Assembly (NCBI GenBank): GCA_023435565.1
Contig: JAEYRN010000029.1
Coordinates: 1-64,000 of the forward strand
DNA: 64,000 bases
Origin: Bacillota bacterium
GTDB lineage: Bacteria > Bacillota > UBA4882 > UBA8346
Direction: 5' to 3'
The position numbers and the translations under genes are program-made. The notes below the pieces were generated by a model. That model worked only from the letters and a program-made list of their open reading frames with translations. It had not been told where the DNA came from and searched no databases. Shown here one piece after another: positions 16,736 through 24,496 of the stretch. The number at the start of each line of letters is the position of its first letter. Positions within the stretch are counted from its first letter, which is position 1.

Positions 16736-17023
16736 TTAATTGTACATTGTAAATTGTTCTGGGTTTGGGTGGTGTTACCGGTTTGAAGTTCCCCTCTCCT
16801 AGACCCGCTGCTGTTTTATAACAAATATTTACCGAGTCCAACATTTCTGGACAAAACTTCATTGGGGGAGAGCAAGAGAGAGGTCTTCGCCCGAATTATC
16901 GGCTTTATGTCTCGAAAATATTCGGCGGAAGTTAACCAGGAAGATCTGAAAAATATTACGAGCCTTTAACGGCAAGATTTTTGAAAAAAGAAAGGACCGC
17001 GTTTACGCGGTCCTTTCATATTC
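16736..17023. other. non-coding region after the tandem array
   Basis: The stretch after the array is AT-rich and then contains a codon-like piece at 16862-16969 (35 codons starting TTGGGGGAGAGC, ending in TAA) that might be a decayed gene end. No function can be assigned. The secDF terminator follows. Confidence 0.4.
16985..17016 (-). terminator. intrinsic terminator of the secDF operon
   Basis: The arms AAAGGACCGCG and CGCGGTCCTTT pair perfectly around a TTTA loop (16991-17016). On the minus strand a CTTTTTT tail follows. It lies 8 nt after the secF stop. Confidence 0.9.
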
Positions 17024-17983
17024 TTATCGAGTAGCATTAACCGATTTTTGTGAATATCTCTTTTTTTCCTGCCAGTCTTTATAAACCGCCCAGATTGGAC
17101 TGGCCACAAAGATCGAGGAATAAGTCCCGGCGGTGATGCCGACGATCAAGGCAAATAAGAATTCCCGTAAATTCGGAACTGCTACAAATAGCACTAAAAT
17201 TGCCAATACCGTAGTAAAACTGGTATTCAACGACCGGCGAAATGTCTGTAGAATACTGTCGTTAGCCACTTCGGAAAAAGAAGTCTCCCGGTGCTTCGAT
17301 TTTACATTTTCACGGATTCTGTCAAATACAACAATCGTATCGTTGATTGAATACCCGATTACCGTTAAGATGGCTGCAATCATTGTAGCGTTAACTTCTT
17401 TCCCGAAAAACGCAAATGCTCCCATAACTATTAAAGAGTCGTGTATTAAGGCGACAATCGCCGCCACACCGGACATAAATTCAAATCTGAACCAGATATA
17501 GATCAGCATCAGAGCTATGGCAATAATAACTGCAGTAAGTGAATTAGTCAGTAATTCTTTCCCGATTAACGGATCAACCCTGGTAATATCCAGCCCTTGG
17601 GTCTGTTCGGCTTCTCCAAACTCAGCTTCAAGAGCGTTAACCACGATTTCCTGTTCCGTGTCATTCAAAAAACGTGTATAAACTATGACTTGGTGTTGCA
17701 TATCCCCATTGGAATCAATATACTGGTTGGGTTGGGGCGGATTGTATTTAAAGTCCGGCAATTGAATAGCATTTAATACTTTCGCCACTTCACCTGAGGT
17801 TACCGCTCGATCCACCGGGAAATAAATCTTAGTTCCTCCGGTAAAGTCTACTCCCAAGTTCAGGGCGGAACCGGTTTTTTGCCCCCATCCGTTGTAAGGG
17901 TTAACAAACAGAAATACAGCGCTCAAAAGCATACAAGTCAAAAAGATACCAATATATAACCATTTGTGCTTCATTAAGTCCAT
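17024..17983 (-). CDS. secF: protein translocase subunit SecF
   Basis: SecF forms with SecD an RND-type membrane complex that uses proton or sodium motive force to pull secreted proteins out of SecYEG. The 319-aa protein has an N-terminal membrane segment, the GVDFTGGTKIYF motif at the start of the first external domain, and five C-terminal membrane segments including YSINDTIVVFDRIREN (the SecF signature) and SLNTSFTTVLA. Length is normal. It overlaps the secD stop by one base, indicating translational coupling. Confidence 0.96.
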   Translation of the reverse strand: MDLMKHKWLYIGIFLTCMLLSAVFLFVNPYNGWGQKTGSALNLGVDFTGGTKIYFPVDRAVTSGEVAKVLNAIQLPDFKYNPPQPNQYIDSNGDMQHQVIVYTRFLNDTEQEIVVNALEAEFGEAEQTQGLDITRVDPLIGKELLTNSLTAVIIAIALMLIYIWFRFEFMSGVAAIVALIHDSLIVMGAFAFFGKEVNATMIAAILTVIGYSINDTIVVFDRIRENVKSKHRETSFSEVANDSILQTFRRSLNTSFTTVLAILVLFVAVPNLREFLFALIVGITAGTYSSIFVASPIWAVYKDWQEKKRYSQKSVNATR

Positions 17984-19500
17984 TATTCTGTAACCTCCTT
18001 GACCCCAAAATACTTGGCGTAACGGTCAGGATCATGGTCAATCCGCCATTCTAAGAAAAATCGGGTGACAACAAGAGCTGTAAACATACTAACCAAAATA
18101 CTGATTGTTAAAGTCATCGCAAATCCTTGGACCGGTCCAGTTCCAAAGAAGAAAAGTACTCCGGCCACGATTAAGGTTGTGATATTGGAATCCAAAATGG
18201 TGGTGAGAGCGCGTCCGAATCCGGCTTGCACCGCAGGGCGGACCCGTTTACCATTTCGCAATTCATCTTTAATCCGTTCAAAAATGATAACATTGGCGTC
18301 GACCGCCATTCCCACTCCAAGAATTACACCGGCAATTCCCGGAAGGGTTAACACACCTCTAAATAGTGCTATTATACCCAAAACAAAGATTACATAAAAA
18401 ATCAAAGCTACGTTCGCCACTATTCCCGGTAAACCATAGAAGAGAAGCATAAAGCCGAGTACCAAAATAACTCCCACTGTACCGGAGATAAAACTCTGTT
18501 TAACTATTTCCTTGCCCAATGTCGGAGCGACTTGGGTGGATTGGAGCACCCGAAGGGAGATTGGCAAAGCGCCCGATTTCATTAACAAAGCGTAACGTTC
18601 AACTTCTTCCTTGGGAGTGCCGCCCAAAGTGATCATTCCGGAACCATCGGGAATCGGGTCCTGAATAACCGGATCCATCAACATGGTTTCATCCAGATAA
18701 ACAGCCATTTGCTTGTTAACATTTTCGGTAGTAATCTTTTCAAGCTGTTTAGCCCCATCCCCTTTGAACTGGAAGGAAATCACCCAGCTGCGTTTGGTTT
18801 GGTCAAAGTTAACTCTCACATCTTGGAGATTAGTCCCGTCAAGCACGATTCGATTATTAATCCGGAAAGTTAATCGTCCGGTGGCCGTAATTAGGCCTTT
18901 TGCTTCTTGAAGGGATTTTATGCCGGGCAATTGGACGTTAATCCGGCCTTTTCCATCAAGCCGGACGTCGGCTTCGGCCATACCATGAGAAGATTCATTG
19001 ATACGATTACCGATAATCGCCAAAGATCTCTCCAGGGAATCGGCAGGGAAATTACTGGCGTCTTCCAAAATTTTTAACTCAATTTGATTTCCTTTAATTG
19101 TCGTATCAAAATTGAGTCTCTTGGTTTCGCCGAAGACCTTGAATTGGTAACGTTCCGTAAAAATCCCTAGGTTCCTAGCTCTTTGTAATTCGGCAACATT
19201 AGCGAAACTTAACTGTAATCCCTCATAACGGTCGCCGTCTAAGGTGCCGAGGGGCGTTATTTGAACGTTAATATTAGCTTGTCTAATCTTTGTTGAAAGT
19301 TCGTCTCCTAATTTTGAAAGGACATTAGCCCCCAACCGGTAATCCGGAGTTAATAATAACTCGATCCCGCCTTGCAAGTCCAAACCTTGTCTTAATGGTG
19401 GTCCATTAAACAACTTAGTTCCAGCCGGACTGATTAAAAAGCCGAAAATTAGAACCGCAATTAGAATGAGCGCTCCTTTCCAGCGCAAATCATTTCTCAA
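17983..19500 (-). CDS. secD: protein translocase subunit SecD
   Basis: SecD is the larger subunit of the SecDF secretion motor. The 505-aa protein begins with a membrane helix, then GLDLQGGIELLL (the family GLDLxGG motif), a long external P1 domain (about 40-310), and six membrane segments with GMAVDANVIIFERIKDELR and SNITTLIVAGVLFFFGTGPVQGFA split as family signatures. Length is typical of Bacillota. SecF follows with a one-base overlap. A small membrane protein gene and yajC lie upstream on the same strand. Confidence 0.96.
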   Translation of the reverse strand: MRNDLRWKGALILIAVLIFGFLISPAGTKLFNGPPLRQGLDLQGGIELLLTPDYRLGANVLSKLGDELSTKIRQANINVQITPLGTLDGDRYEGLQLSFANVAELQRARNLGIFTERYQFKVFGETKRLNFDTTIKGNQIELKILEDASNFPADSLERSLAIIGNRINESSHGMAEADVRLDGKGRINVQLPGIKSLQEAKGLITATGRLTFRINNRIVLDGTNLQDVRVNFDQTKRSWVISFQFKGDGAKQLEKITTENVNKQMAVYLDETMLMDPVIQDPIPDGSGMITLGGTPKEEVERYALLMKSGALPISLRVLQSTQVAPTLGKEIVKQSFISGTVGVILVLGFMLLFYGLPGIVANVALIFYVIFVLGIIALFRGVLTLPGIAGVILGVGMAVDANVIIFERIKDELRNGKRVRPAVQAGFGRALTTILDSNITTLIVAGVLFFFGTGPVQGFAMTLTISILVSMFTALVVTRFFLEWRIDHDPDRYAKYFGVKEVTE

Positions 19501-19612
19501 ATCCGTCTCCCCCTTATTTCAAATTTCGCAATCGGATATTAAAATGAAGTTTAAAATCTAAAAAATCAACTTTCAAATGAACTATTGGCAATACTCAAAG
19601 TTACAGTTGGGA

Positions 19613-19786
19613 TTACTTTTTTCGGGTTTTGGCACCCGCTTTAGATTTGGTTTCCGAACCGGATTTAGCCCGCGCTTCTTGGGCGCTTTTTGCCTTAGCG
19701 ACTACTGCTTTTTCAGCTTTATATGCCGTAAAACCAAAAACGGCGAAGACACCCAAAACAACAACAACCGTGGCTATTTCAAACAT
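19613..19786 (-). CDS. 57-aa single-pass membrane protein
   Basis: This short gene encodes an N-terminal hydrophobic helix (FEIATVVVVLGVFAVFGFTA, residues 2-21) and then a basic tail rich in Ala, Lys and Ser, ending TRKK. The ATG is preceded by GGGGGG at 7 nt, a good ribosome binding site. It has its own consensus promoter (19883-19911) and a leader hairpin. It lies between yajC and secD on the same strand. I do not recognise the family; it is shorter and lacks the FG-hinge of TatA. A role linked to the Sec machinery is only a guess from its place. Confidence 0.72.
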   Translation of the reverse strand: MFEIATVVVVLGVFAVFGFTAYKAEKAVVAKAKSAQEARAKSGSETKSKAGAKTRKK

Positions 19787-19821
19787 AAATTATCCCCCCG
19801 CTATCATTCTTTAATATAACT

Positions 19822-19858
19822 AAAAAAGCCCGCCTGACCCATAATAGTTATAGGGCGG
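19822..19858 (-). terminator. leader hairpin with T-tract (possible attenuator) before the 57-aa gene
   Basis: On the minus strand CCGCC (19854-19858 complement) pairs with GGCGG (19830-19834 complement), with an inner stem of CCC/GGG and ATAA/TTAT, and a CTTTTTT tract follows. It lies between the consensus promoter and the small gene, about 36 nt before its start codon. It looks like a transcription attenuator or the end of a short RNA of about 55 nt. Confidence 0.6.
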
Positions 19859-19882
19859 AATCCTTACCAAAACAACTATTTT

Positions 19883-19911
19883 ATTATATCGATTTCAGTA
19901 ACGGATGTCAA
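19883..19911 (-). promoter_or_regulatory. consensus sigma-A promoter (minus strand)
   Basis: A perfect TTGACA (complement of 19906-19911) and a perfect TATAAT (complement of 19883-19888) are separated by exactly 17 bp. Transcription would begin near 19876 and proceed toward the 57-aa gene and secDF. Confidence 0.8.
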
Positions 19912-20004
19912 TTATAGTAAATCTCTTGACGGTGGTAGTTCAAACCTACATTGGGATATTTAACCTGCAATCAATCGGTAGAGGTTAATGTAGCTAATTA
20001 TTAC

Positions 20005-20031
20005 AAAAAAAGAGAGCCTGAACTCTCTTTT
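20005..20031 (-). terminator. intrinsic terminator at the end of yajC
   Basis: The arms AAAAGAGAG and CTCTCTTTT (20008-20016 and 20023-20031) pair perfectly around a 6-nt loop, followed on the minus strand by more T. It overlaps the last base of the yajC stop codon, closing the queA-tgt-yajC transcript ahead of the separate promoter for the 57-aa gene. Confidence 0.8.
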
Positions 20032-20342
20032 CAGCCCTTTACTCTAGAGATTGCGCTCTTGGCAAATTTAATATCCACTTTATCGGCGACTCTTAACTTG
20101 ACGTCCTCATCCTTTAATTCAATAATCTCACCGTGAATTCCGCCGATGGTAACCACTTTGTCGCCCTCTTTCAAATTGCCAAGCATGGTATTTCGTTGTT
20201 TTTGTTGTTTCCGTTGCGGCATAATCATTAAAAACCAAAAAACAGCAAATACCAATGCCATTGAAATTAAAAACGAATAACCACCGCCTTGGGCTTGGGC
20301 TTGAGCGGCAGGTTGGTTGGCTGCCAGCATCCAAAAGTTCAT
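20031..20342 (-). CDS. yajC: preprotein translocase subunit YajC
   Basis: YajC is a small single-pass protein that associates with SecDF. The 103-aa sequence has a membrane helix (about residues 21-40, YSFLISMALVFAVFWFLMI), the conserved MPQRKQQKQ after it, and the domain with LKEGDKVVTIGGIHGEI and LRVADKVDIKFAKSAI. The ATG has GGGGGTG 5 nt upstream. It follows tgt after a 226-bp gap, a standard Bacillota order (queA-tgt-yajC-secDF), with the 57-aa gene inserted before secD. Confidence 0.95.
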   Translation of the reverse strand: MNFWMLAANQPAAQAQAQGGGYSFLISMALVFAVFWFLMIMPQRKQQKQRNTMLGNLKEGDKVVTIGGIHGEIIELKDEDVKLRVADKVDIKFAKSAISRVKG

Positions 20343-20568
20343 TGCTACACCCCCTTTTTGCTTTTCAACTTATTCGACATAAAAAATTATTTCCCTTTAT
20401 CCTATATTTGTTGTATGCGAATATTGTTTGTCTATTTAAAAAGGAAACCACTTTACTTTGTGGGTCAACTTACAACGCCTGGCTAATACCCTTTAAGGGA
20501 TAGGGTCGCCTTTAGGCATCCTTATCTACACTGAATTTACATCTTTTCACGTGGTTAAGTAATTTACC
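20343..20568 (-). promoter_or_regulatory. structured leader between tgt and yajC
   Basis: The 226-bp gap contains overlapping inverted repeats: ACCCT (20488-20492) can pair with AGGGT (20502-20506), while CCCTT (20489-20493) can pair with AAGGG (20495-20499), and GCC/GGC pair at 20508-20517. The first two are mutually exclusive. No known riboswitch core was recognised. It may be a regulatory leader of yajC. Confidence 0.35.
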
Positions 20569-21684
20569 TCATCCTATTTGACCGTATAAACCAAAAAATT
20601 CCCTTTTGCGTTCCTGATAAGTGCCTGTCTTTATCCCTTCCCTGATATTTTCCATAACTTTGTTTAAGAAGAACAAATTATGATAAGTTACCAGATGGGC
20701 TCCTAAAATCTCCCCAGCTTTAAATAGATGCCGTAGATAAGCTCTGGTATAGGAAGCACAAGTTTTACATTTACAGTTTGGATCTAGCGGAGAAAAATCC
20801 CTTGCGTATTTGGCGTCTCGAATAATAACTCTCCCGGTGGAGGTTAGCGCCGTACCATTTCGGGCAATCCGTGTGGGGAAAACACAATCGAACATATCGA
20901 TTCCCCTTTCCACTCCTTCCCAAAGGGTATCCGGCGATCCGACTCCCATTAAGTATCTAGGCTTTGTCTCAGGTAAGAGGGGGACAGTATACTCCAGCAT
21001 TTCATACATTAATGGTTTAGGTTCACCCACGCTTAAACCGCCGATTGCATAACCGGGAAACCCTAGGCTTCGTAAAACACGGGCGCTTTCTTCCCTTAAA
21101 TCTCGGTAAGTAACGCCTTGAACAATACCAAATAAAACTTGGTTAGACCGGGAATGGGCTTTTAAGCAGCGCTCCGCCCATCGATTGGTCCGCTCCATCG
21201 CTTCCTTGGCAGTTTGGTAATCGGACGGATAGGGCAAACAGACATCAAAAACCATGGCAATGTCCGCCCCAAGCCCCATTTCAATCTCCATCACTTTTTC
21301 CGGAGTAAATAAATGGGATGAGCCATCCAGATGTGAACGGAACTTGACTCCTTCTTCAGTAATCTTATTTAATTTCGATAGGCTGAAAACTTGAAACCCA
21401 CCGCTATCGGTCAGCATCGACTCGGACCAATTACAAAAAGTATGTAATCCTCCGGCTGTTTCAACAATATCAACCCCAGGCCTTAAGTAAAGATGATAAG
21501 TGTTCCCCAAAATCAGTTTAAAACCGATTTGATGAAGATCATCAACAGTCATCGCCTTTACGGTCCCTTGGGTCCCAACCGGCATGAAAACCGGGGTCTC
21601 AATTTGACTGCGAAAAGTGGTCAACCTTCCCAAACGCCCTTGATTTTCGGTTGATTGTTTAATTACCTCAAAATTAAATTCCAT
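20569..21684 (-). CDS. tgt: queuine/preQ1 tRNA-guanine transglycosylase
   Basis: Tgt exchanges guanine-34 for preQ1 in tRNAs with GUN anticodons, a step in queuosine synthesis. The 371-aa protein shows MPVGTQGTVKAMT, the DSGGFQVFS block with the catalytic Asp, FGIVQGVTY, YAIGGLSVGE with the second catalytic Asp in FDCVFPTR, and the zinc site CKCKTCASYTRAYLRHLF. Length is normal. queA lies directly upstream (7-bp gap) in the same operon, so both late queuosine steps are together. Confidence 0.97.
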   Translation of the reverse strand: MEFNFEVIKQSTENQGRLGRLTTFRSQIETPVFMPVGTQGTVKAMTVDDLHQIGFKLILGNTYHLYLRPGVDIVETAGGLHTFCNWSESMLTDSGGFQVFSLSKLNKITEEGVKFRSHLDGSSHLFTPEKVMEIEMGLGADIAMVFDVCLPYPSDYQTAKEAMERTNRWAERCLKAHSRSNQVLFGIVQGVTYRDLREESARVLRSLGFPGYAIGGLSVGEPKPLMYEMLEYTVPLLPETKPRYLMGVGSPDTLWEGVERGIDMFDCVFPTRIARNGTALTSTGRVIIRDAKYARDFSPLDPNCKCKTCASYTRAYLRHLFKAGEILGAHLVTYHNLFFLNKVMENIREGIKTGTYQERKREFFGLYGQIG

Positions 21685-21691
21685 GGCAACC

Positions 21692-22714
21692 TCACAGAAT
21701 GATCGTCGCGTCTCCGAAACTAAAAAAACGGTATTGCTCTTTTACCGCATGGGCATAACTTTCTAAAATAAAATCACGGCCGGCAAAAGCCGATACTAAC
21801 ATTAATAAGGTGGATCGGGGTAAATGAAAATTTGTGATTAAGGCGTCAACAACTTTAAATTTATAACCGGGGTAAATAAAAATAGCGGTCTCCCCGGAAC
21901 CGGCTTTTAAGCGGCCATTATCATCCGCCTGTGATTCCAATACTCGAACTACGGTAGTCCCGACGGCGATTACTTTTTTTCCGGCTTTCTTGGTCGTTTC
22001 GATCTCCTCTACCAGAGAGGATGAAAGCGTAAAAAACTCGGAGTGCATTAAATGTTCTTCTATCCGTTCCGTCTGGACCGGCCTGAATGTCCCCAAACCA
22101 ACGTGCAAAGTGAGAAATCCGGTTTTGATATGATGTCTCGATAAATCTTTAAACAAATCTTCCGTAAAATGGAGTCCGGCTGTCGGAGCTGCCACTGAGC
22201 CCTCAGTATGGGCATAGACTGTTTGATAGCGATCGGGTTCAGCCAAAGATGCGGTAATATAAGGAGGTAATGGTGTCTGTCCAACCCGGCTCAACCATTC
22301 CCTGAAATTTATTTCTTTCGGAAATTCAATTATTCTACCTCCAGCCGGAGTTGTCGCCAGAACCTCTCCGGTTACACCTTGTTCAAAATGCAACTTGAGG
22401 CCTGTTTTAACCCGCTTTCCCGGCCGAACTAAACATTCCCAACTCGATCCGGAAAGGTGTTTTAAGAGAAAGACTTCAATCCGGGACGAACCGCCTTCCT
22501 TTTCAGCAAACAGCCTGGCTGGTATCACCTTGGTATCGTTAAAAACCAACAAGTCCCCTGGTGAAAGTAATGAGGTAAGTTCAAAAAATATTCGATCGGA
22601 ATAAACTTTTTTTGAACGATCCAATACCAATAAACGGGAACGGTCCCTTGGTTCCACCGGTTGCTGCGCAATCAATTCAGGAGGCAATTGGTAATCAAAA
22701 TCATTAACTAACAT
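21692..22714 (-). CDS. queA: S-adenosylmethionine:tRNA ribosyltransferase-isomerase QueA
   Basis: QueA transfers the ribosyl part of SAM to preQ1-tRNA to form epoxyqueuosine. The 340-aa protein has the family start DFDYQLPPELIAQQPVEPRD, the LLVFNDTKVIPARL block, the APTAGLHFTE signature, the HVGLGTFRPV segment and the C-terminal NFHLPRSTLLMLVSAFAG. The ATG overlaps the era stop codon by one base (TAATG), so translation is probably coupled. Confidence 0.97.
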   Translation of the reverse strand: MLVNDFDYQLPPELIAQQPVEPRDRSRLLVLDRSKKVYSDRIFFELTSLLSPGDLLVFNDTKVIPARLFAEKEGGSSRIEVFLLKHLSGSSWECLVRPGKRVKTGLKLHFEQGVTGEVLATTPAGGRIIEFPKEINFREWLSRVGQTPLPPYITASLAEPDRYQTVYAHTEGSVAAPTAGLHFTEDLFKDLSRHHIKTGFLTLHVGLGTFRPVQTERIEEHLMHSEFFTLSSSLVEEIETTKKAGKKVIAVGTTVVRVLESQADDNGRLKAGSGETAIFIYPGYKFKVVDALITNFHLPRSTLLMLVSAFAGRDFILESYAHAVKEQYRFFSFGDATIIL

Positions 22715-23601
22715 TAATCTTCTTCACCATATCCAAACTCTTGAAGTACTTTCTCATTATTGCGCCAGTTTTTTCTAACCTTGACCCATAAGTTAAGATA
22801 TACCGGAGAGTCAATCAAAGCTTCGATTTCAACCCTTGCCCCGGCCCCAATAGTTTTTAATCGGCTTCCTTTAGCCCCGATAATTATCCCCTTTTGGGAA
22901 TCTCGTTCCACATAAATAGTGGCCTCGATATAAACCTGTCCATTAGGCCGTTTTGCAAACTCATCGATCTGGATGGCCACCGAATGTGGAATTTCCTCTT
23001 CGGTATGATTCAATACCTGTTCCCGAATGTACTCTGCGGCGATAAACCGCTCCGGGTGGTCGGTGATCATCTCCGGCGGATAATAAGCCGGACCATTCGG
23101 CAATTCTTGCGTCAGGCCACTTATCATGTCTGGAATCCCTGACCCGGTGTGAGCTGAAACTCGAAATATTCTTCGAGGGTTTACCTCATCCAGCTCCAAT
23201 TCAAGCGCTTGATCCCCGGTAAGTAAATCTATTTTGTTCCAAACTACAAAAAGTGGCTGTTCAATTGGGTTCAATATCTCAGCGACTTTCCGGTCCGACG
23301 GTTTAAGTCCGGTAGAAGCATCAATGACCCATAAGATCAAATCCACATGGGCAAGGGCCCTTTGAGCAGTTTTAACCATTTTCTCGCCTAATTGGTGTAA
23401 AGGTCGATGAAGTCCCGGGGTATCCACCCAAACAATTTGATAATTGGGGCCGGTTAAGATCCCACGTGATTGATTACGGGTAGTTTGCGGTTTATCTGAC
23501 GTAATGGTAATTTTTTGGCCGATAACCTTATTTAACAGAGTGGACTTTCCTACATTAGGGCGTCCCACTATCGCTACGAAGCCCGACTTGAAATCTTTCA
23601 T
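22714..23601 (-). CDS. era: GTPase Era
   Basis: Era is an essential GTPase that binds 16S rRNA near its 3' end and helps 30S maturation. The G motifs are GRPNVGKST (G1), the switch region TRNQSRG, DTPGLHRP (G3) and NKID (G4); a KH domain follows with the GAKGSRLKTIG loop. The 295-aa length is normal. It overlaps the GNAT gene upstream by 4 bp and queA downstream by 1 bp, inside a tight operon. Confidence 0.97.
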   Translation of the reverse strand: MKDFKSGFVAIVGRPNVGKSTLLNKVIGQKITITSDKPQTTRNQSRGILTGPNYQIVWVDTPGLHRPLHQLGEKMVKTAQRALAHVDLILWVIDASTGLKPSDRKVAEILNPIEQPLFVVWNKIDLLTGDQALELELDEVNPRRIFRVSAHTGSGIPDMISGLTQELPNGPAYYPPEMITDHPERFIAAEYIREQVLNHTEEEIPHSVAIQIDEFAKRPNGQVYIEATIYVERDSQKGIIIGAKGSRLKTIGAGARVEIEALIDSPVYLNLWVKVRKNWRNNEKVLQEFGYGEED

Positions 23602-24071
23602 TCATTTCTCCATTCCAAAAGCCAACGATCTTCACCCGGGCCGTAATATCCGGACACAAAGTTCACTGGTCTCATTCCGAATTTATCTTGATAAATATGT
23701 ATTGCGGTATGATTTTCAGGATGGACCGTAAGTTGTAACCTTTTAAAACCGGCACGGGGAAGCCCTTCCAAAATTGTACGCAGCATCGCTGTACCAATTC
23801 CTTGTTTTTGATAGTCCCGGGCAACAGCGTACCCGTATAAATAAGCCAGTTCCGGATCTCTCCAATCACGTATCAACTCAGCTATTCCAACCGGCTTACC
23901 GTTTAGTCTTGCCAAATAAACCCGCCCATAATTCAAAAACGGAGGTAAGGACCATTCATTTAGACTTCCTTGTCCAAAGGCTTCCTCATCAATATTCAAC
24001 ATAATTTCCCGGAGTTCATCATCAATTTGGGTAATAATCTCAACATTAATTTTATTGATTCCCGGTCCCAT
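23598..24071 (-). CDS. GNAT-family N-acetyltransferase
   Basis: The 157-aa protein has the GNAT fold: LARLNGKPVGIAELIRDW (strands 2-4), then YGYAVARDYQKQGIGTAML with the acetyl-CoA pyrophosphate loop (QxxGxG form, QKQGIG), and LTVHPENHTAIHIYQDKFGM near the end. The substrate cannot be predicted. The ATG is 3-4 nt after GGAGGG. It overlaps cdd by 20 bp and era by 4 bp, so it is co-translated with housekeeping genes, which may mean an RNA- or ribosome-related substrate; that is speculation. Confidence 0.85.
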   Translation of the reverse strand: MGPGINKINVEIITQIDDELREIMLNIDEEAFGQGSLNEWSLPPFLNYGRVYLARLNGKPVGIAELIRDWRDPELAYLYGYAVARDYQKQGIGTAMLRTILEGLPRAGFKRLQLTVHPENHTAIHIYQDKFGMRPVNFVSGYYGPGEDRWLLEWRNE

Positions 24072-24483
24072 ATACCCTCCTGTTACCTTTAGATAATCGT
24101 TTTGGGGTAAAAGCCTCCGGTAAATACTCTTCTAGAGTAGCGTCAACCCTATCCCCCTTAAGATTTACCAAAATCAAGCGTAGTTCGGTTCCAAATTCCG
24201 CTAAGAATTGGCGGCAAATTCCACAAGGAGAACTGGGAACTTCTCCGTCTACCGCTACCGTTAAAGCATCAAATTCCTTTTCCCCTTCGGATACAGCTTT
24301 AACCACAGCTGCTCTTTCAGCGCAAATAGTAGCGCCGTATGAAGCATTCTCAACGTTACATCCGGTATAAATCCGGCCTGACTTGCCCAAAAGGGCGGCG
24401 CCGACCTTGTATTGGGAATATGGGGCGTAAGCTGCTTCCCGTGCTTGAAGAGCGGCCCGGATCAATTCTTCTTCATTCTTCAA
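24052..24483 (-). CDS. cdd: cytidine deaminase
   Basis: Cdd converts cytidine and deoxycytidine to uridines in pyrimidine salvage. The small homotetrameric type has a zinc Cys and catalytic Glu in ATICAERAA and the two zinc Cys in PCGICRQ; both are intact. AYAPYSQYKVGAAL near the start is a family signature. At 143 aa it is slightly longer than the usual 130-136, with extra residues at the C terminus. The TTG start follows AAGGGGAG by 7 nt. Cdd next to dgkA, ybeY and era is a standard Bacillota arrangement. Confidence 0.96.
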   Translation of the reverse strand: MKNEEELIRAALQAREAAYAPYSQYKVGAALLGKSGRIYTGCNVENASYGATICAERAAVVKAVSEGEKEFDALTVAVDGEVPSSPCGICRQFLAEFGTELRLILVNLKGDRVDATLEEYLPEAFTPKRLSKGNRRVYGTGNQ

Positions 24484-24496
24484 GATACAGCTCCCC

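Noticed and set aside
16306..16862. Protein genes within the repeat array on both strands
   Set aside because: The 21-bp period is a multiple of three, so open frames arise by chance; there are no ribosome binding sites and no consistent single frame across the array.
19613..19786. TatA subunit for the 57-aa protein
   Set aside because: It has an N-terminal helix and charged tail, but no FG hinge and no amphipathic helix of the TatA type.
19577..19819. Plus-strand ORFs opposite the 57-aa gene
   Set aside because: They are antisense readings; the minus-strand frame has promoter, ribosome binding site and a membrane-protein profile.
19920..19990. tRNA-like element (GGTTTGAACTACC resembles a T-loop on the minus strand)
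   Set aside because: No acceptor, D or anticodon arms could be paired around it.
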